64,000 nucleotides of DNA from Kappaphycus alvarezii (taxonomy: Eukaryota; Rhodophyta; Florideophyceae; Gigartinales; Solieriaceae), in NCBI GenBank assembly GCA_002205965.3, contig NADL03000015.1, positions 620,001-684,000 on the forward strand, read 5' to 3'. The notes beneath the pieces are model-generated. The model was given only the letters and a program-made list of their open reading frames with translations, ran no database searches and was not told the DNA's origin. This document shows positions 22,714 through 34,820 of this stretch, in pieces; position 1 is the first letter of the stretch, and each line of letters starts with the position of its first letter. The position numbers and the translations under genes were made by a program.

Positions 22714-25700
22714 ATGATATCTTCTTCGCAGATTCCACTATCGGTTATTGTCCTAGGTGAAGCTCGTGAATTACTCAACGTTTTGCGCCGAAACAGGCGC
22801 TTCAGTTATCTACTATCGTTTGCCGCTTCTTCGCAACCTGCGGAGCATCCGCTCGTCAAAGAGGTCAAATCCTTGCGAGATGTTGTCAGAGTCTCGTCTG
22901 GAACCCCGGTCAACCGTCAACCTATTTCAAAGTTTGAATCGCTCTGCTTATCCCCCGGACGCCCTCTTGTGCGCTTGGATCCTTTTCTAGAGGTTATCAA
23001 GTCCAGAGACGCCTCGGGTATCATCACCGGCCATGCCCTGTTGTCTCTCGATCGAATCGCTGGTCGACTCATCTCCCTTGCAGAGTCAACCAACTTGCTG
23101 TCAGACTATGCCGTGGCCTTTGGTTCCATCATTGATGCCGCTGCCGCTTGCAGATTCGATGCAACCGACCCTGCCTCTGATGAGGTTGTCTTGGCAAGGA
23201 TTACAAGGGTAATTACAAGGATTGCAACATCCCCTGCGCTTCCTCTTATTGCAGACTCCGCATTGTTACGAGCCGTCGAAGCTTGTTTGGGTATTGCTGC
23301 AGGGCGCAGACGTGCCTCGGATCTTCTCAAAGGCACCGCTGACGCTGCGTTGGTCGACATTTTCGAGTCTGTTGGGAAGCATCTGCATGTTATTGGCGTC
23401 AATACGGCATCTGCACACCAGTCGGGGAGAGCGAAATCAGGACCGTCCTCTGTAATACTTCAAGGAGTGAATGGATCAGCGTTTGGGTACACCCTGGATT
23501 CTGACGCCTTTTCTCAACATGGGCCGGCGTCTTTGGACGTAGTTTCAGCCTTGCTTGAACTTTGCTCCAGAATGTCTGATCCGACCTTGGCTAGCTCAGA
23601 CGCAGAAAGATCATTAGGAATGCAGCTTGTATCAGCATTAATGGGTTCGGGGGGACTGCGCTGGCCCACTATCCGGAGCTCAAGAAATATCTCTCGCGGG
23701 ATTGTTCTAGAGCCATTTGCGGTCTCTCGGCCTCTTCCAGTCACATCCTTCTCATATCTCTGCGTCGTTTACCATTGCGATTCAGCTGGTCCATGTCTTG
23801 GAGGAGGATGGAATCGCACTTCTTCTTGCACTTCTGGGTCGAGTATACCCGTACTACATATCCGGTTACGAGGGAGTTCTTCCACAAACTGCACGTGATC
23901 CTGAGACTAAATTATCTTCTGATGCTGCCAAGGGACCGGCTCAGGCGAATGGGAACTTCTCCAGGAACCAGCAACGGAACAGTTCATGCTAACGCAACTG
24001 AAATTGATCCAGTAATCCGGGAAATCGGCTTGGAATCCTTGGCGGCATTGCTAGCATGTCCGGGGCTATTATGTGTTGCATACAGGGTTTCTGACTGTGA
24101 CCTTACGAGTGCAGATGTTGTAAATCCGCTACTGAAAGCTCTTGGATACGCGGTTAGGGCCCGCATCCACGTCGAAGAAATAAGCGTTGAGGGTGTCATC
24201 GGGCAGGTCGACTCGAACCTCCAGTGCCTCCATGAGGATGAAAGCGATGATGACGAATTGTCGTTAACTGGAGGCAGCGAGGGAACCGAGTCATCTCGAA
24301 ACGCCAGAGCTGCAGCTCTTTATGTGCGGAGAGCATACTGCAATTGTGGACACCATCAACGATCGACTGAAACTTGAGGCAGATGGGTCGGCAGAAACAT
24401 CTGGTGGCGATGAGGTCATCTTGCAAGCGAGCAGGGACGTTTGTCGGCAAAAAGAGCGCCTGCAGTTGGCCGCACATGCGTTCAATGCGTCTGAAAAAAT
24501 GGGCAAGGCGTCTAGGCTGCTTGGAATGCTGAAGGAACAGGGGTTAGTGAGTGAGCCATCGAATTCCTCCGGAACTGTTAGCGAAGATTTTCTTGGAGAT
24601 GTAGCGCAATCGTGCAGTTTCTTCGTCAAACCCCAGGACTCAACAAGGAAAGGATTGGGACGATTCTGGGAGAACCTGACAAGCTCTCCTGCAGCATTTT
24701 GGCCGAGTACACGGCAACATTTCAGTTTGAGGATAGGCCGTTTACAGAATCCCTGCGAGTGTTTCTCGAAAGCTTCCGCCTTCCGGGCGAATCCCAAAAG
24801 ATAGACCGTATCGTACATTCTTTCGCTAATAGGTACTACAACCAGAACAAACCTAGCGCTCCTGAAGATGCTGAGGGTGCGCCGTAGATTCGGACAAGGT
24901 GAGAGAAGGACAACAGAAGTCGGACCATCCTGAGAAGGAAGGCAAAGAGGCAGACACCTCCACGAGCATCGCTACTAACTCTCGGGGTCGCGAAAACATA
25001 GTTGGTGTGCTGAAGAGCGCAGATGCTGCGTATGTTCTCAGCTATTCCGTAGTTATGCTCAATACTGATCAACATAATGATTCCATCCGAAAGAAGATGA
25101 CTCTCGATGATTTCGTGAGGAACTGCCGCGGAATCAATGAGAAAGAAGATTTACCACGCTGGTTTCTGGCTGACATTTTCAGCTCCATCGCAGCTGTTGA
25201 AATCCGAATGAGCGACGAAGCAGGCATAGGTGCGCTTACCGACGTACTGTGGGATGAGCAGATCAAGGATATGGGGACAAGGCTCTACCAACCACTCGGG
25301 CTTCGAGGGTGTTCGACGTAGTAGAGTTATTCAAATTGGCGTGGGAACCGGCTGTCATAGCAGCCAATGCGATATTGAATGAAGCTGGTGATGCAACTCT
25401 GTGCAGAAAGCGTTGGAGGGATTTCTATCCGTGGCCAGATGTGCGACAGCGTACAAAATAAGTAGACCAACCGATGCCGTGGTTTCATCACTAGCGACAG
25501 CGAACCCTGCGTGATGGTCCTTTGTATGGGGCGATAGTTCGATTCGGGACAGATATTAAGGCACAGATGGCCTCTGTTGCGCTATCTGGTGTTTCACGGC
25601 AATGTGCTGATGGGCTGGAGGCCGACGGTTGGCAATCCCTGGTTTCATATCTTCTTCGCCTGCATGCCTTGCAGCTTCTTCCGCAAAGCATAGAGCAACA

Positions 25701-27906
25701 TCTTGGGGTTACGGAACAGAACTTGTTGGTGCTTCTGTGAAAAACTTACCAAACTCGGTCTTGTCCCTGCGTGGTGGCCTTCCCAGGCGAATCGAAACGG
25801 TGAATCGAAAGCACTTGAAGAAAAAACGCGAAGGTCCAACCGACCGAACGGTTTCTTCGCCTCCCTTATCGCGGCATCCATAGGGACAGAAATCGACTCC
25901 GAGGAGGAAGACTATTATGAAAATTCAAACAGCCTTGGTGCTAACGGGCGTGCCACTCGTCGAACATCTCACTCGATACCGTACTTCTAAGAATGCGCAG
26001 TGCAGAGGAGAAGGAGGCAATGGAACTGGCGCGAAAATGCATCGCGGGTGCCGAATCGAAGATGTGATCATTAATGAGGGGTACTCCAGTCAAACGCGCT
26101 GTGCCATTTGTCCAAGGCTATCGCCAGATCTGGATTCAGAGCTATCGCAGGGAATTCGCAGGGAAATAGTGGCAAGGCGAAGGAGAGGAGAAGGCAAAGA
26201 AAGCTGAGGAGTCGCTTTTGGAATGGAGAGATATTGCCCCTCCTAGTCCAAAGAATGACTCCTCCGCGATAGTCGGTGTCTCAGCAAAATATCGCACAGT
26301 TCCCGATGCAGATTCCGAGCCCGACTTTTCTGCATTTGGACTATCATCTTCTTGGACAGGACAGGTCCGGGAGAGAGATGAGCGGAAGGCGCGGGAATTT
26401 GTTGTCGCGTTCTGTGTGGACTTACTCGCGGAACTCACTCTCCAAAACAGAGACAGGCTACATTTGCCGTGGCCATCGCTGCATGGATTACTTGTACGCA
26501 TAATCGCGCCCTGCAACCAAACCCTCTGCTGTGTTGGAACGGGCAGTCGTCGCCCTGCTGCGAGTCGGAGTTCGGTTGCTACACAGAGCCGAGGTACGAG
26601 ATGATGTGCTAAGGGGTCTCAACTTGCTAGTGAGGCTACCAAGTGATGCAGCCGAAGTTTTGGCAGTCCCGATTGCAGCCGGTGTCTACAACATCGTGAA
26701 ATCACATGGTTCCGCAATTCAGTCCACCTCTGGTTGGCATGCTATTCTGTCAATTCTTGAGAGCTCTGCGCGTTGTCAACAAGAAGCGCGAGATTTGGGG
26801 CTAGAGACTCTCTCGTGCATGCTCAAGGATCGATCAGCAGCCGAGGCTGTATCCCCGCAAACATTTACACCCTTACTGCATGCCGTTTAGCATATTCGTC
26901 GAAGTTCCTCTGTGGAAACATCTATACGGGCGATTGAATTGCTGCACCAACTCGCACAACGTGTTTCAAAGTTCTCAATCAAACCAGCACAAAGTGAGAA
27001 TCATGATGACCGGAAGCCGGACTCAAACATGACCACCGCAGAGAGCGAGCTTTGGAATGAATGTTGGGGCCTCTCTTCTTAGGATTTGCGTCATCAGTGC
27101 GAGATGCTCGAGGCAAGGTTAGAAACTCTGCCCTGGAGGTTCTTGAGAGAGCCGTGGCTTCTGGAGGTTCTGCCAATATTTTGTCTCCACAGCAGTGGGC
27201 TCAGGCACTTTCCAACGTCATCTTGCCTCTAATGACACAACTGTTTTCCACCCGGGGTTCCTGAGGCTACACTTGAGGCTGAAGAGGAGGCGCAAAAGAA
27301 GCTACTTGCAGAGCGGAGTGCAACAACGAGCCTAACTAGAGGGCGATCAAGAAACCTGAGCGCATCTGCCGAGCATCAAGAGCAGTTGCGCAGATCGGTA
27401 GTGGCAGCATGTAATCGAACACGTATGAAGGCTGTTACTTTGACGTCTAAGACTTTTCTTCAACATCATGTCAATTGCTGCTGGAATCGCCGAAGACTCA
27501 TTCACAGAACTGTGGATTGGAGTGCTCGAGGTTTTCCGCATGGCCATAGAAAGTGGCCCCAGTGAGTTGAAGGCAGTCCGCGGAACAAGAATTGAGAGGC
27601 ATGATGATCTCGCGGAACACGTGCCTGAGAACGTGAAGAATCTGCTTTTAGTGATGTCCGATTGCGGGCTGCTGAAACGTGATCAGCACGTGCGGTGGAA
27701 CGCTACATTCGCGGTAGTTCGGAAGTTTTGCCGATGCGGAGGAGATCATGAACACTACGCCAAATGATGCACCCCAGAGCGAGCCGGTCGCAAAGGAGAT
27801 GTCTAATGAGACTGGCAAGGAACCTGGTCATGACGGTAGTGACTCTGGAGTGGAATCAAGTGATGCGAACGGGGCGGCAATCTCATCAGTCGCGGCAAGT
27901 TTGTAG
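22714..27906 (+). CDS. GBF1/GNOM-type large ARF guanine-nucleotide exchange factor
   Basis: About 1,730 residues, with no clear intron. Such proteins load GTP on ARF at Golgi membranes and control COPI and endosomal traffic. The N-terminal DCB domain includes VLGEARELLNVLRRN, then DPFLEVIKSRDASGIITG, then DPASDEVVLARI. A HUS region follows, including REIGLESLAALLACPG. The Sec7 domain begins RQKERLQLAAHAFN near 24446. It contains FLRQTPGLNKERIG, the glutamic-finger segment ILGEPDKL, FRLPGESQKIDRI and, near 25030, the second motif VLSYSVVMLNTDQHN. HDS domains run to about 27720 and the Ser/Asp-rich tail ends at 27906. About 55 charged residues are inserted between RYYNQNK and the second Sec7 motif, longer than in GNOM. 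Residues YS, D and M at the brefeldin-contact positions are of the sensitive type. The frame changes about a dozen times, for example at a G run near 23650, and I treat these as consensus errors. Confidence 0.93.
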
Positions 27907-28027
27907 GGCAATGTGAGGGGTGATCCGTATCGGTTGAGAGTAAAGAAATAGGAGACTAGTTGTACAGGAAACGCACCAGACGATGAGATTACTGTTTAGT
28001 TGACAGCGAAGGTATCGTTCTACGGTC

Positions 28028-28724
28028 TCATGAGTTTGAGGGAGTTCCATTGGATGATGCGCGTGCGGTCTTTCCCTTTGCGGCTGCACTACGAACAGAC
28101 TGAACGTGGTGGTTGTAAACTCTGGAAAGGTTCATCCGTGGTGTTGAGCTGGTCTCGTAGGTAATTGATGTCGCCTGTGTATCCGCCAAACTTTTCTCAG
28201 CGGATGCTAGATTGGAGGTTAAAAGGTTGACGGCTTCCTGATGTGAATATTCGACCATGACATTGGCACCAAGCCACAAACAGACAGTCTTGGTCGGTGG
28301 AATGGAGGCACGTACGTAGATTCCGTCGCTCAACTCAAAGTGAGTTTGAATCTGGTCTGCATTAACGCCGCAACGGGAGCTCTTCTCCTGCAGAGCCTTG
28401 ACTGCCTTGAGGGCTCGTTCAACCTCTGCTATCTTCTCTTGCAAAGAGTCTCTGCTTTTCACGAGCTTCTCTTCAAAGAACCTATACTTCTGACTCAAGG
28501 CGGAGAGCTTGTCGATCAAAGCAGGGGCCTGATTCTGCCCCACCACAGTCGGTACATCATCCTATGGTAAACCGTGGTTTGATTCCAATGGCGTTACCAA
28601 TGGAAAAAGCGGAGAAACAGTCAGCAAGGATACCGCCACAGCGACGACACACAAAGGGGACAAACAGGTGACATTAGTAAAAAAAACTTACAAAAAATAC
28701 AGCGGTAGGAATACCATGATGCAT
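28028..28724 (-). CDS. Prefoldin subunit 3 (VBP1-like), two exons
   Basis: About 188 residues, normal for the family. Prefoldin is the hexameric cytosolic co-chaperone that hands nascent actin and tubulin to the CCT chaperonin; subunit 3 is one of its two alpha-type subunits. Exon 1 (28724-28692) codes for MHHGIPTAVFF and exon 2 (28561-28028) continues DDVPTVVGQ; this rebuilds the family N-terminus GIPxAxFxEDV. Two coiled-coil helices (ALIDKLSALSQKYRFFEEKL and the segment near STPRMNLSRVYN) flank the beta-hairpin core, which holds SDGIYVRASIPPTKTVCLWL and GANVMVEY. The ATG at 28724 is the first in frame near exon 1; an earlier start is possible. This is the only recognised gene with an uninterrupted frame apart from its intron. 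It converges on the ARF-GEF with 121 bases between. Confidence 0.92.
28562..28691 (-). other. Spliceosomal intron in the prefoldin 3 gene
   Basis: On the minus strand the intron starts GTAAGT right after a TTTTTT codon pair and ends ATAG before GATGATGTACC. Both exons are in phase 0, and joining them restores the conserved N-terminus of prefoldin 3. Length 130 bases. A TGCTGAC near 28619-28625 could be the branch site. A TACTAAT lies only about ten bases after the donor, too close to serve. Confidence 0.85.
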
Positions 28725-29170
28725 GTCGCCAGACTTGGAACAGTGACGACGGAGTCTGCGACGGCAAACACTGCCGAACGGACGGCGGTTGCTGCCATGA
28801 TTCCGACTGTTGATCAGACGGTGTCGTGGCAGGTGCGGGCTGGGAAGGCAAAGAGTGGAGGAGGGGAGAGACGGGTAGGGCGGTGAGAGTGCAGTCGGTG
28901 GTGAGGAGGAGCTTTTGTGTGATGACGGTTGGCAGTGAGTGGTGTCGAGTGGGGGTTCGTTTGGGGTGGTTGATGAGGGTGGTGGGGAGTGGTGGGGAGA
29001 TGGGCGAGCTGGGGGTTTTTGTTGATGGCGAGGGGGGGGTAGGGTGGTTGGGATGATGGGTTTGTGTTGGAGGTTGGAGGATTGAGCAGGTTGATCAACG
29101 GACGTTGGGAGTAGAAAGGGTGATCGTCAGCGATGAGTGTGAGTGGATGATTGCCGGGGGGTTGTATTAT
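28725..29170 (-). promoter_or_regulatory. C/A-rich, G-poor leader upstream of prefoldin 3
   Basis: Read on the minus (coding) strand this stretch is almost a C/A/T tract with runs such as CACCCCAAACG and very few G. It produces a long Pro/His/Thr-rich frame (28814-29227) that I regard as a by-product of composition, not a gene. It probably holds the promoter and 5-prime UTR. Confidence 0.5.
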
Positions 29171-29424
29171 TTTTTTCGGGATTGTCGACGCGGTTGTGAA
29201 CACTGGATCTTTCGAAACCATCGACAAGTTTCCGTTTTCCAGCCAATGGCAAGTGTATGTTGTGGAAATGTGTCACTCGCAGTACCGTACGGAAATGTTC
29301 TCTTTTGTTGGTGAAATATGATTAAAATTTAGGCTAGTGCGACTAATTGGTAAATGCAGATGAGAAGACACCAGAAAAGCGGTGCGCTTGGAGCAATGAA
29401 TTCAGCTCGGAGTTGGGCGTGCTT

Positions 29425-29740
29425 ACTGTACACTGTAATTTCCTCACTGTATGACTGGTGGGACGAAACCAAATCCTTCACTGTTGTACAGTACAGTGGC
29501 TACAGATACACTACCCACGCAAGACAAGCGTACGGCAACTGGCCCAGTCGCAAGGACGCTCATCTTCATAATCAAACTCTAGATAAGTAAAAGAGTGAAG
29601 GATTCATTATTATTATTATTATTATTATTCATACTTGCGGTACTGTACCGTCTAATGTCTTCTTGTACAGTACAGTACTTTAACCCTGCACTGTACAGTA
29701 CAATACTGTACTTTACAACACTGTACAGTACTGTATTGTG
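29425..29740. repeat. GTAC palindrome cluster 4
   Basis: Copies of the GTACAGTAC/GTACTGTAC motif at about 29425, 29485 and densely at 29640-29735. It lies in the shared upstream region of prefoldin 3 (minus) and exportin-1 (plus). Confidence 0.75.
29606..29629. repeat. ATT microsatellite, eight units
   Basis: Uninterrupted run of the trinucleotide ATT inside the GTAC palindrome cluster. Confidence 0.95.
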
Positions 29741-30654
29741 CCTTTTAAATTAACCCTTTGTGGGCTGCGATCGTAGTGCCGTAAATGAAAATAAAGTACT
29801 ATTTGCCGGGTACAATTTAAGACATGCTGTTGTTCTTCCAGCTGCTGAATAGTTTCCGTACTGTGCAGGGTCACACTGTCGGATCACCAAGCGATTTGGC
29901 AAGGGAAAACGAAAAGCAGTAACTTCTTGTGTGATGAACTGTTCAAGTAATTGTCGAATAGGGCGCTGTGCAAGACCCATCCCGGAACCTTGACCATGCG
30001 ACTCTTGAGTGCTCTCTTGTGCTGAACACTGCTTTGCTGCAAACGAAAGGAAATCATCACTGTATCCGTGACGGGTACAGGCTGGTGGTCGTCCCACACG
30101 GATTGGCCCAACATTTTTTTCTTCTGCGCTATACCGTAGGTGCAATAATCAGACTTCTTCGCCTCTTTTTACCCAATTTTAGTACAAAAGTGGTCCACGT
30201 TTTGTCATCCCTTACAACGCAGTTGAATAAAATGGCTTAAAAGCATTGATCCATGCACAAGGGATTTGACAAGACATACACGTGTAAATATACAAATCAG
30301 AAATATCTGAAATTTCTCAAAAAGTTGGGAAGAACTCATTACGTCTACACCAAAGGCTGTGTTGATTAAATGGCTTGCCTAGTACTGGGATGCCCCAATG
30401 ACATGTGATTTCATAATTGTTTTACTTTTCCCTTGATTGTTCAAATTTTTGGACTGTGGCAGATATATTCGTGCACAAACAGATTGCAAAAGGGCAATTT
30501 TTTTTTCAAAAAAAAAAGAATGTTGCGAATAGGGTGCCCCGCCCCATATTGTCACGTGTGCAGCGATTGTTCCGGAAGAAGAGACTTGTTATGGTTTTAT
30601 CTTGATTTTTTCTAAAATAGAGCTCTACGTCGCAACAGTACCAGACTTTTACTT
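29741..30654. other. Intergenic, no gene recognised
   Basis: A minus-strand frame of 131 codons at 29750-30145 lacks an ATG at its front and has no recognisable motif. It overlaps competing frames on both strands, so I do not call it. The rest, including poly-A/poly-T stretches near 30500, shows nothing. Confidence 0.45.
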
Positions 30655-31223
30655 TTGATCCATATTCGGCCCTACCGCACTCTAACAACCGGCCCCACCC
30701 ACTCCACATCTTTGAACAGACATAACGCCAAGCCCTCCGCTCCAGCCCATCTACACCGACCGTTGTCGCCGTCTACCCAGTCGAACATTCGCACTGTTTC
30801 TACCGACGGCCCAACCGCGCCCCATCCCTCATCTCGCCTCACAACCTTGCCTTTTCCCAACTATATTTCAAACCCCTCGCCAAAATACATCTTAGCAATC
30901 TACTCCACTCCTCCATCACCTGCCCGATCCTCTGCCTCACCGCTTCAAATCCTCAAATCCCCCCCCACCCCCTTTTCTATCAACACAACCTCAAACTCCA
31001 ACTGAGACGCCGCTTTACCCCCGCCCTCACTTACCGGAATCCCCACTTGCCTATCCTGTCATCGTCATCCACCCGTCACAGCTTCGTCCCGTTTCCACTC
31101 CTTTCTCCGGTACTGTTACCACCCTCCCTGCCCTTAGCGTCCATCCCGCAGCTGTAACCTCTTTTTTTGCCTCCCGCTGCCATACTAATTCGCAACCTTA
31201 CACGTCCAAGTTCCGATTCCGAA
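30655..31223 (+). promoter_or_regulatory. C-rich, G-poor leader of exportin-1
   Basis: More than 500 bases in which C greatly exceeds G on the coding strand, ending exactly at the exportin-1 ATG. It is the longest and clearest example of the leader signature. Frames within it are low-complexity Ser/Thr/Pro text. Confidence 0.55.
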
Positions 31224-34200
31224 ATGGACCGTCTCTCCGATCCAACTCTACCTGACGATGAGTACGTCAAACTCCTGGAGCAGCCAATCTCCCTCCTCTA
31301 CACCTCTCCGAATGCTACCGAGCGCAACGCAGCTCAGGCTCTTCTCACCAGTCTACAGGAAATGCCAAATGCATGGATCCGTGTTGACAAGGTTCTCGAT
31401 TATCCAGGTTCCTCCATCAATGCAAAGTTTTTCGCCCTGCAGATCCTAGAAAAGCTTATCCGCTATCGATGGAAGACACTTGCGATCCACCAGTGAAAGC
31501 ATTCGCAATTACGTCGTTGGGCAAGGTTATCAAGTTGAGCGAGACGGACGAAAGCCTTCATCGTGAAGGTGTCTTCATCTCAAAGTTGAACCTCATTCTG
31601 GTTCAGATTGTAAAACAAGAGTGGCCAGCGAATTGGGAATCCTTCATGACCGAAATTGTCGGCGCCAGCAGAAGCAGCGTGTCTCTCTGCGAAAACAACA
31701 TGGAGATTCTACGACTGCTTTCGAGGAAGTATTCGAGTTTTCAACCGGGCAAATGACCCAGGAGAAGATTACCAAGTTAAAAACGCAGTTCAATGATGAC
31801 TTTTCTCGCGTTTTTCAACTATGTCAGTATGTCTTTTCCTCCTCAGCCGATCTGCAACACTCTCGACCTGCTCTGCTCGTCGCGACTTAAAGACGCTTGA
31901 AAAGTTCCTGTCTTGGATTCCGCTCGGGTATATATTTGAAACGCAGCTTATCGAAACCCTTGTTGGATTTATGAGCGTACCTTCCCTACGTCACTACACG
32001 TTGCCGTGTTTGGTTGAGATTGGGTCTTTGTCAGGAACCACACTTGCAAAGTATGACGACCGATTCCGACTCCTGTTTCTGTCATTTGTCAAGCATCTTG
32101 TCCGTGTTTTACCGCCCAATGCCAATATTGCTGCCGCGTATCAGGAAGCCGATGACGAAGCACAAGGTTTTGTAATGAATTTGGCCTTGTTCTTCACGGG
32201 TTTCTTCCGCGTTCACATATCCCTTTTGGACGTGGAAAGTGGAAACGAGCTTGCTGATGCAGTGCGTTATGCTCATGAGTACCTCGTGAAAATTTCAAGG
32301 GTTCCAGACGTCGAGGTATTTAAGACGTGCCTAGAGTGGTGGTTTCGTCTCGCCTCAGATCTCTATGATAACGAGTGTCACATTCCGGCATCGGGTGGTC
32401 GTAACCGCCCTTTACTGTTGACCAATTCCAGGGATATTCAATCCGCACCAACCGGTATGGGTGGTATCAGCGCTGCCAACGCCGGTGTAAACATTGTTAC
32501 TCCAAAACGAGCCTTTTATGCCCCAATTCTCGTGGAGGTGCGCCACGTTGTTATCTCGCGTATGGCAAAACCGGAGGAGGTCCTCATTGTGGAGGACGAT
32601 AATGGTGAGATTGTTCGGGAAACTACCAAGGATACGATGCGATTGCGTTGTACAAGACTATGCGCGAAACACTGGTGTTTTTAACTCATCTTGACACGAC
32701 CAATACAGAGAGCATTATGCTTTCAAAGCTGGCTATGCAAATAGACAATTCGGAGTGGTCGTGGAACAATCTGAACACACTTTGCTGGGCAATCGGGAGT
32801 ATCTCTGGAGCCATGGGCGAGGAGGAAGAACGCAAGTTCCTTGTGACTGTTATCAAGGAGCTGCTGCAGCTGTGTGAGATCAAGCGCGGCAAGGACAACA
32901 AGGCCGTTGTTGCGTCGAATATCATGTACGTGGTAGGGCAGTACCCGAGGTTTCTGCGAGCACACTGGAAGTTTTTGAAAACAGTTGTCAACAAACTCTT
33001 TGAGTTCATGCACGAACACATCCCGGAGTTCAAGACATGGCTTGCGACACGTTTTTGAAAATTGCACAAAAGTGTAGACATAAGTTTGTCGCCGTCAACC
33101 TGGTGAGAACCGCCCTTTTATTGTTGAGATGTTGGACACATTGCCTGACATTATTCAGAAGCTTGAGACTCATCAAATTCAATCTTTCTACGAGTCATGC
33201 GGATGCATTATTGGAAGCGAGGTTGATCCCGGCGCGCAGGAGAAGCTTATAATGAAGCTTTTCGAACTACCAATAGCAGCTGGCAGCAACTGTTGTATTC
33301 AGCATCTATTTCTGAGGAATTTTTGCGTCAACGTGATAAGATGAAGAACTTTTCGAGCATCCTTCGCACAAACTCACGCGTTGCCATGTCACTTGGGTCT
33401 CCCTACTTGTTCAACTGAAGTGGATTTATGCCGGTATGCTAAAGATCTACACGGCATACTCAGGTCTCATACAGAGGGAGGTGGTGAAAGGTGGGCCGTA
33501 TGCAACAAAAACCGCAGACTTTCGCAATATGCGTGCGGTTAAGCGAGAAGTCCTCCGAGTCATCGAGGTCTGCATAAGCACTTCTCAAGACAAGGACAGA
33601 GATCAAATACGATCGAATGTGATCGAACCGCTCACAGAGCCCGTTCTTGCTGACTACTACACCTCAGTCCCTGATGCTAGAGAACCCGCAGTGCTTTCCT
33701 TGTTCTCGACAGTTGTGAGTTACATGAAAGGCAGCCTGACGAATGGTGCTGTTACTGTGATATTCAAGTCGCTCGTAGGTTGCACTCTTGATATGATCAA
33801 GAATAACTTTGAGGACTTTCCAGATGCACGCATCAACTTCTTCTTGCTGCTTAGATCAATCAATCAGCATAATTTCTCGTCGTTGTTCGCACTCGACGAA
33901 AATCCTGCGGCAGCTGAAGCGGAGTTTCGAACGTTATCAACGCTATTGTGTGGGCGTTCAAGCATACGAGCGCAACGTCGCGGAAACTGGACTCCAAATT
34001 CTTCTCGAAATGCTGCGAAACGTTGATAACTCGCCGCAAAACCTCAACTACTTTTACAAAATGTACTTCAAGTCAATTCTGAACGATATTTTGTCGGTTC
34101 TAACTGATACATTCCACAGACCTGGTTTCAGACTTCATGCCCAGATCCTCATGCATTTGATCTCCGCGGTTGGGTCGGGTCGCATTTCTGAGCCTATTTG

Positions 34201-34548
34201 GGACCAATCGCAGCAATCGGAACTAGCCTTAGCCACTGGAAATGGCACTTCCGCACCTGACAACGCTGTATATCTGCTGAATCACCTGCTGAAGATTCTA
34301 AAGGAGGCATTCCCGAACTTAACCGATTCTCAGGTGAACGAGATTGTGAAAAAGTTGGTTTCCGGTACAGACGAGAAGAGCTTCAAAGGTCACTTGAGGG
34401 ATTTCTCGTCCAAACCAAAGAGTTTTCAGGTGGAGACAACACTGACCTGTTTGACGAGGAAAAGCAGATGCACGCAATAGAGAAGCAGAAGGCCGAAAGC
34501 GAGAGAATCGCAAGGACGCCAGGGCTAGTGGCACCTACAAACTTCTGA
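31224..34548 (+). CDS. XPO1: Exportin-1 / CRM1 nuclear export receptor
   Basis: About 1,100 residues, close to the usual 1,070. CRM1 binds leucine-rich export signals together with Ran-GTP and carries proteins and RNPs through nuclear pores. The match is continuous along the gene. Examples are [114 protein letters not shown] and [11 protein letters not shown]. The C-terminal helix starts near [16 protein letters not shown]. The protein ends [10 protein letters not shown], without the acidic EEM-D ending of animal CRM1. The Cys of [13 protein letters not shown] (codon at 32873) matches the leptomycin-B target cysteine (human Cys528). The start ATG directly follows the C-rich leader. About nine frame changes occur. 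Several, such as those near 33930 and 33970, are explained by one missing base in a doublet, so I read them as consensus errors. No introns are needed. It converges on RPB5. Confidence 0.95.
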
Positions 34549-34820
34549 GTGCAAACGCGTAAGACACATTCAGTTGCTACCAGAATTGCCTCAGCGGTCG
34601 AACTAGAAGCAGTTGTTCGTTCTGTCGTTTCCACTTCCAGACGCATTTTCTGAACGTAACGCCTACTGGTCAGGCAACGGTAGTTTATCATTTTCGATGC
34701 ATTTCAGGCTTGTTTGTAGGGACTCGATGTAAACCTGCAGTACAAAAACGCAAAACCGTTTAATAGTATCACAACTCGAGACGGATAGTATTCTATTAAC
34801 CTGCTGTACATGGTCGATAT

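Noticed and set aside
28814-29227. 137-codon Pro/His/Thr-rich minus-strand frame
   Set aside because: Low-complexity text produced by the G-poor leader composition upstream of prefoldin 3; no sign of a folded protein.
29606-29740. CRISPR-like spaced repeats
   Set aside because: Repeats are short palindromes with irregular spacing plus a microsatellite; the genome is eukaryotic.
34383-34691. 102-codon minus-strand frame near the end of exportin-1
   Set aside because: Antisense to the conserved C-terminus of exportin-1 over much of its length and without any recognisable motif.
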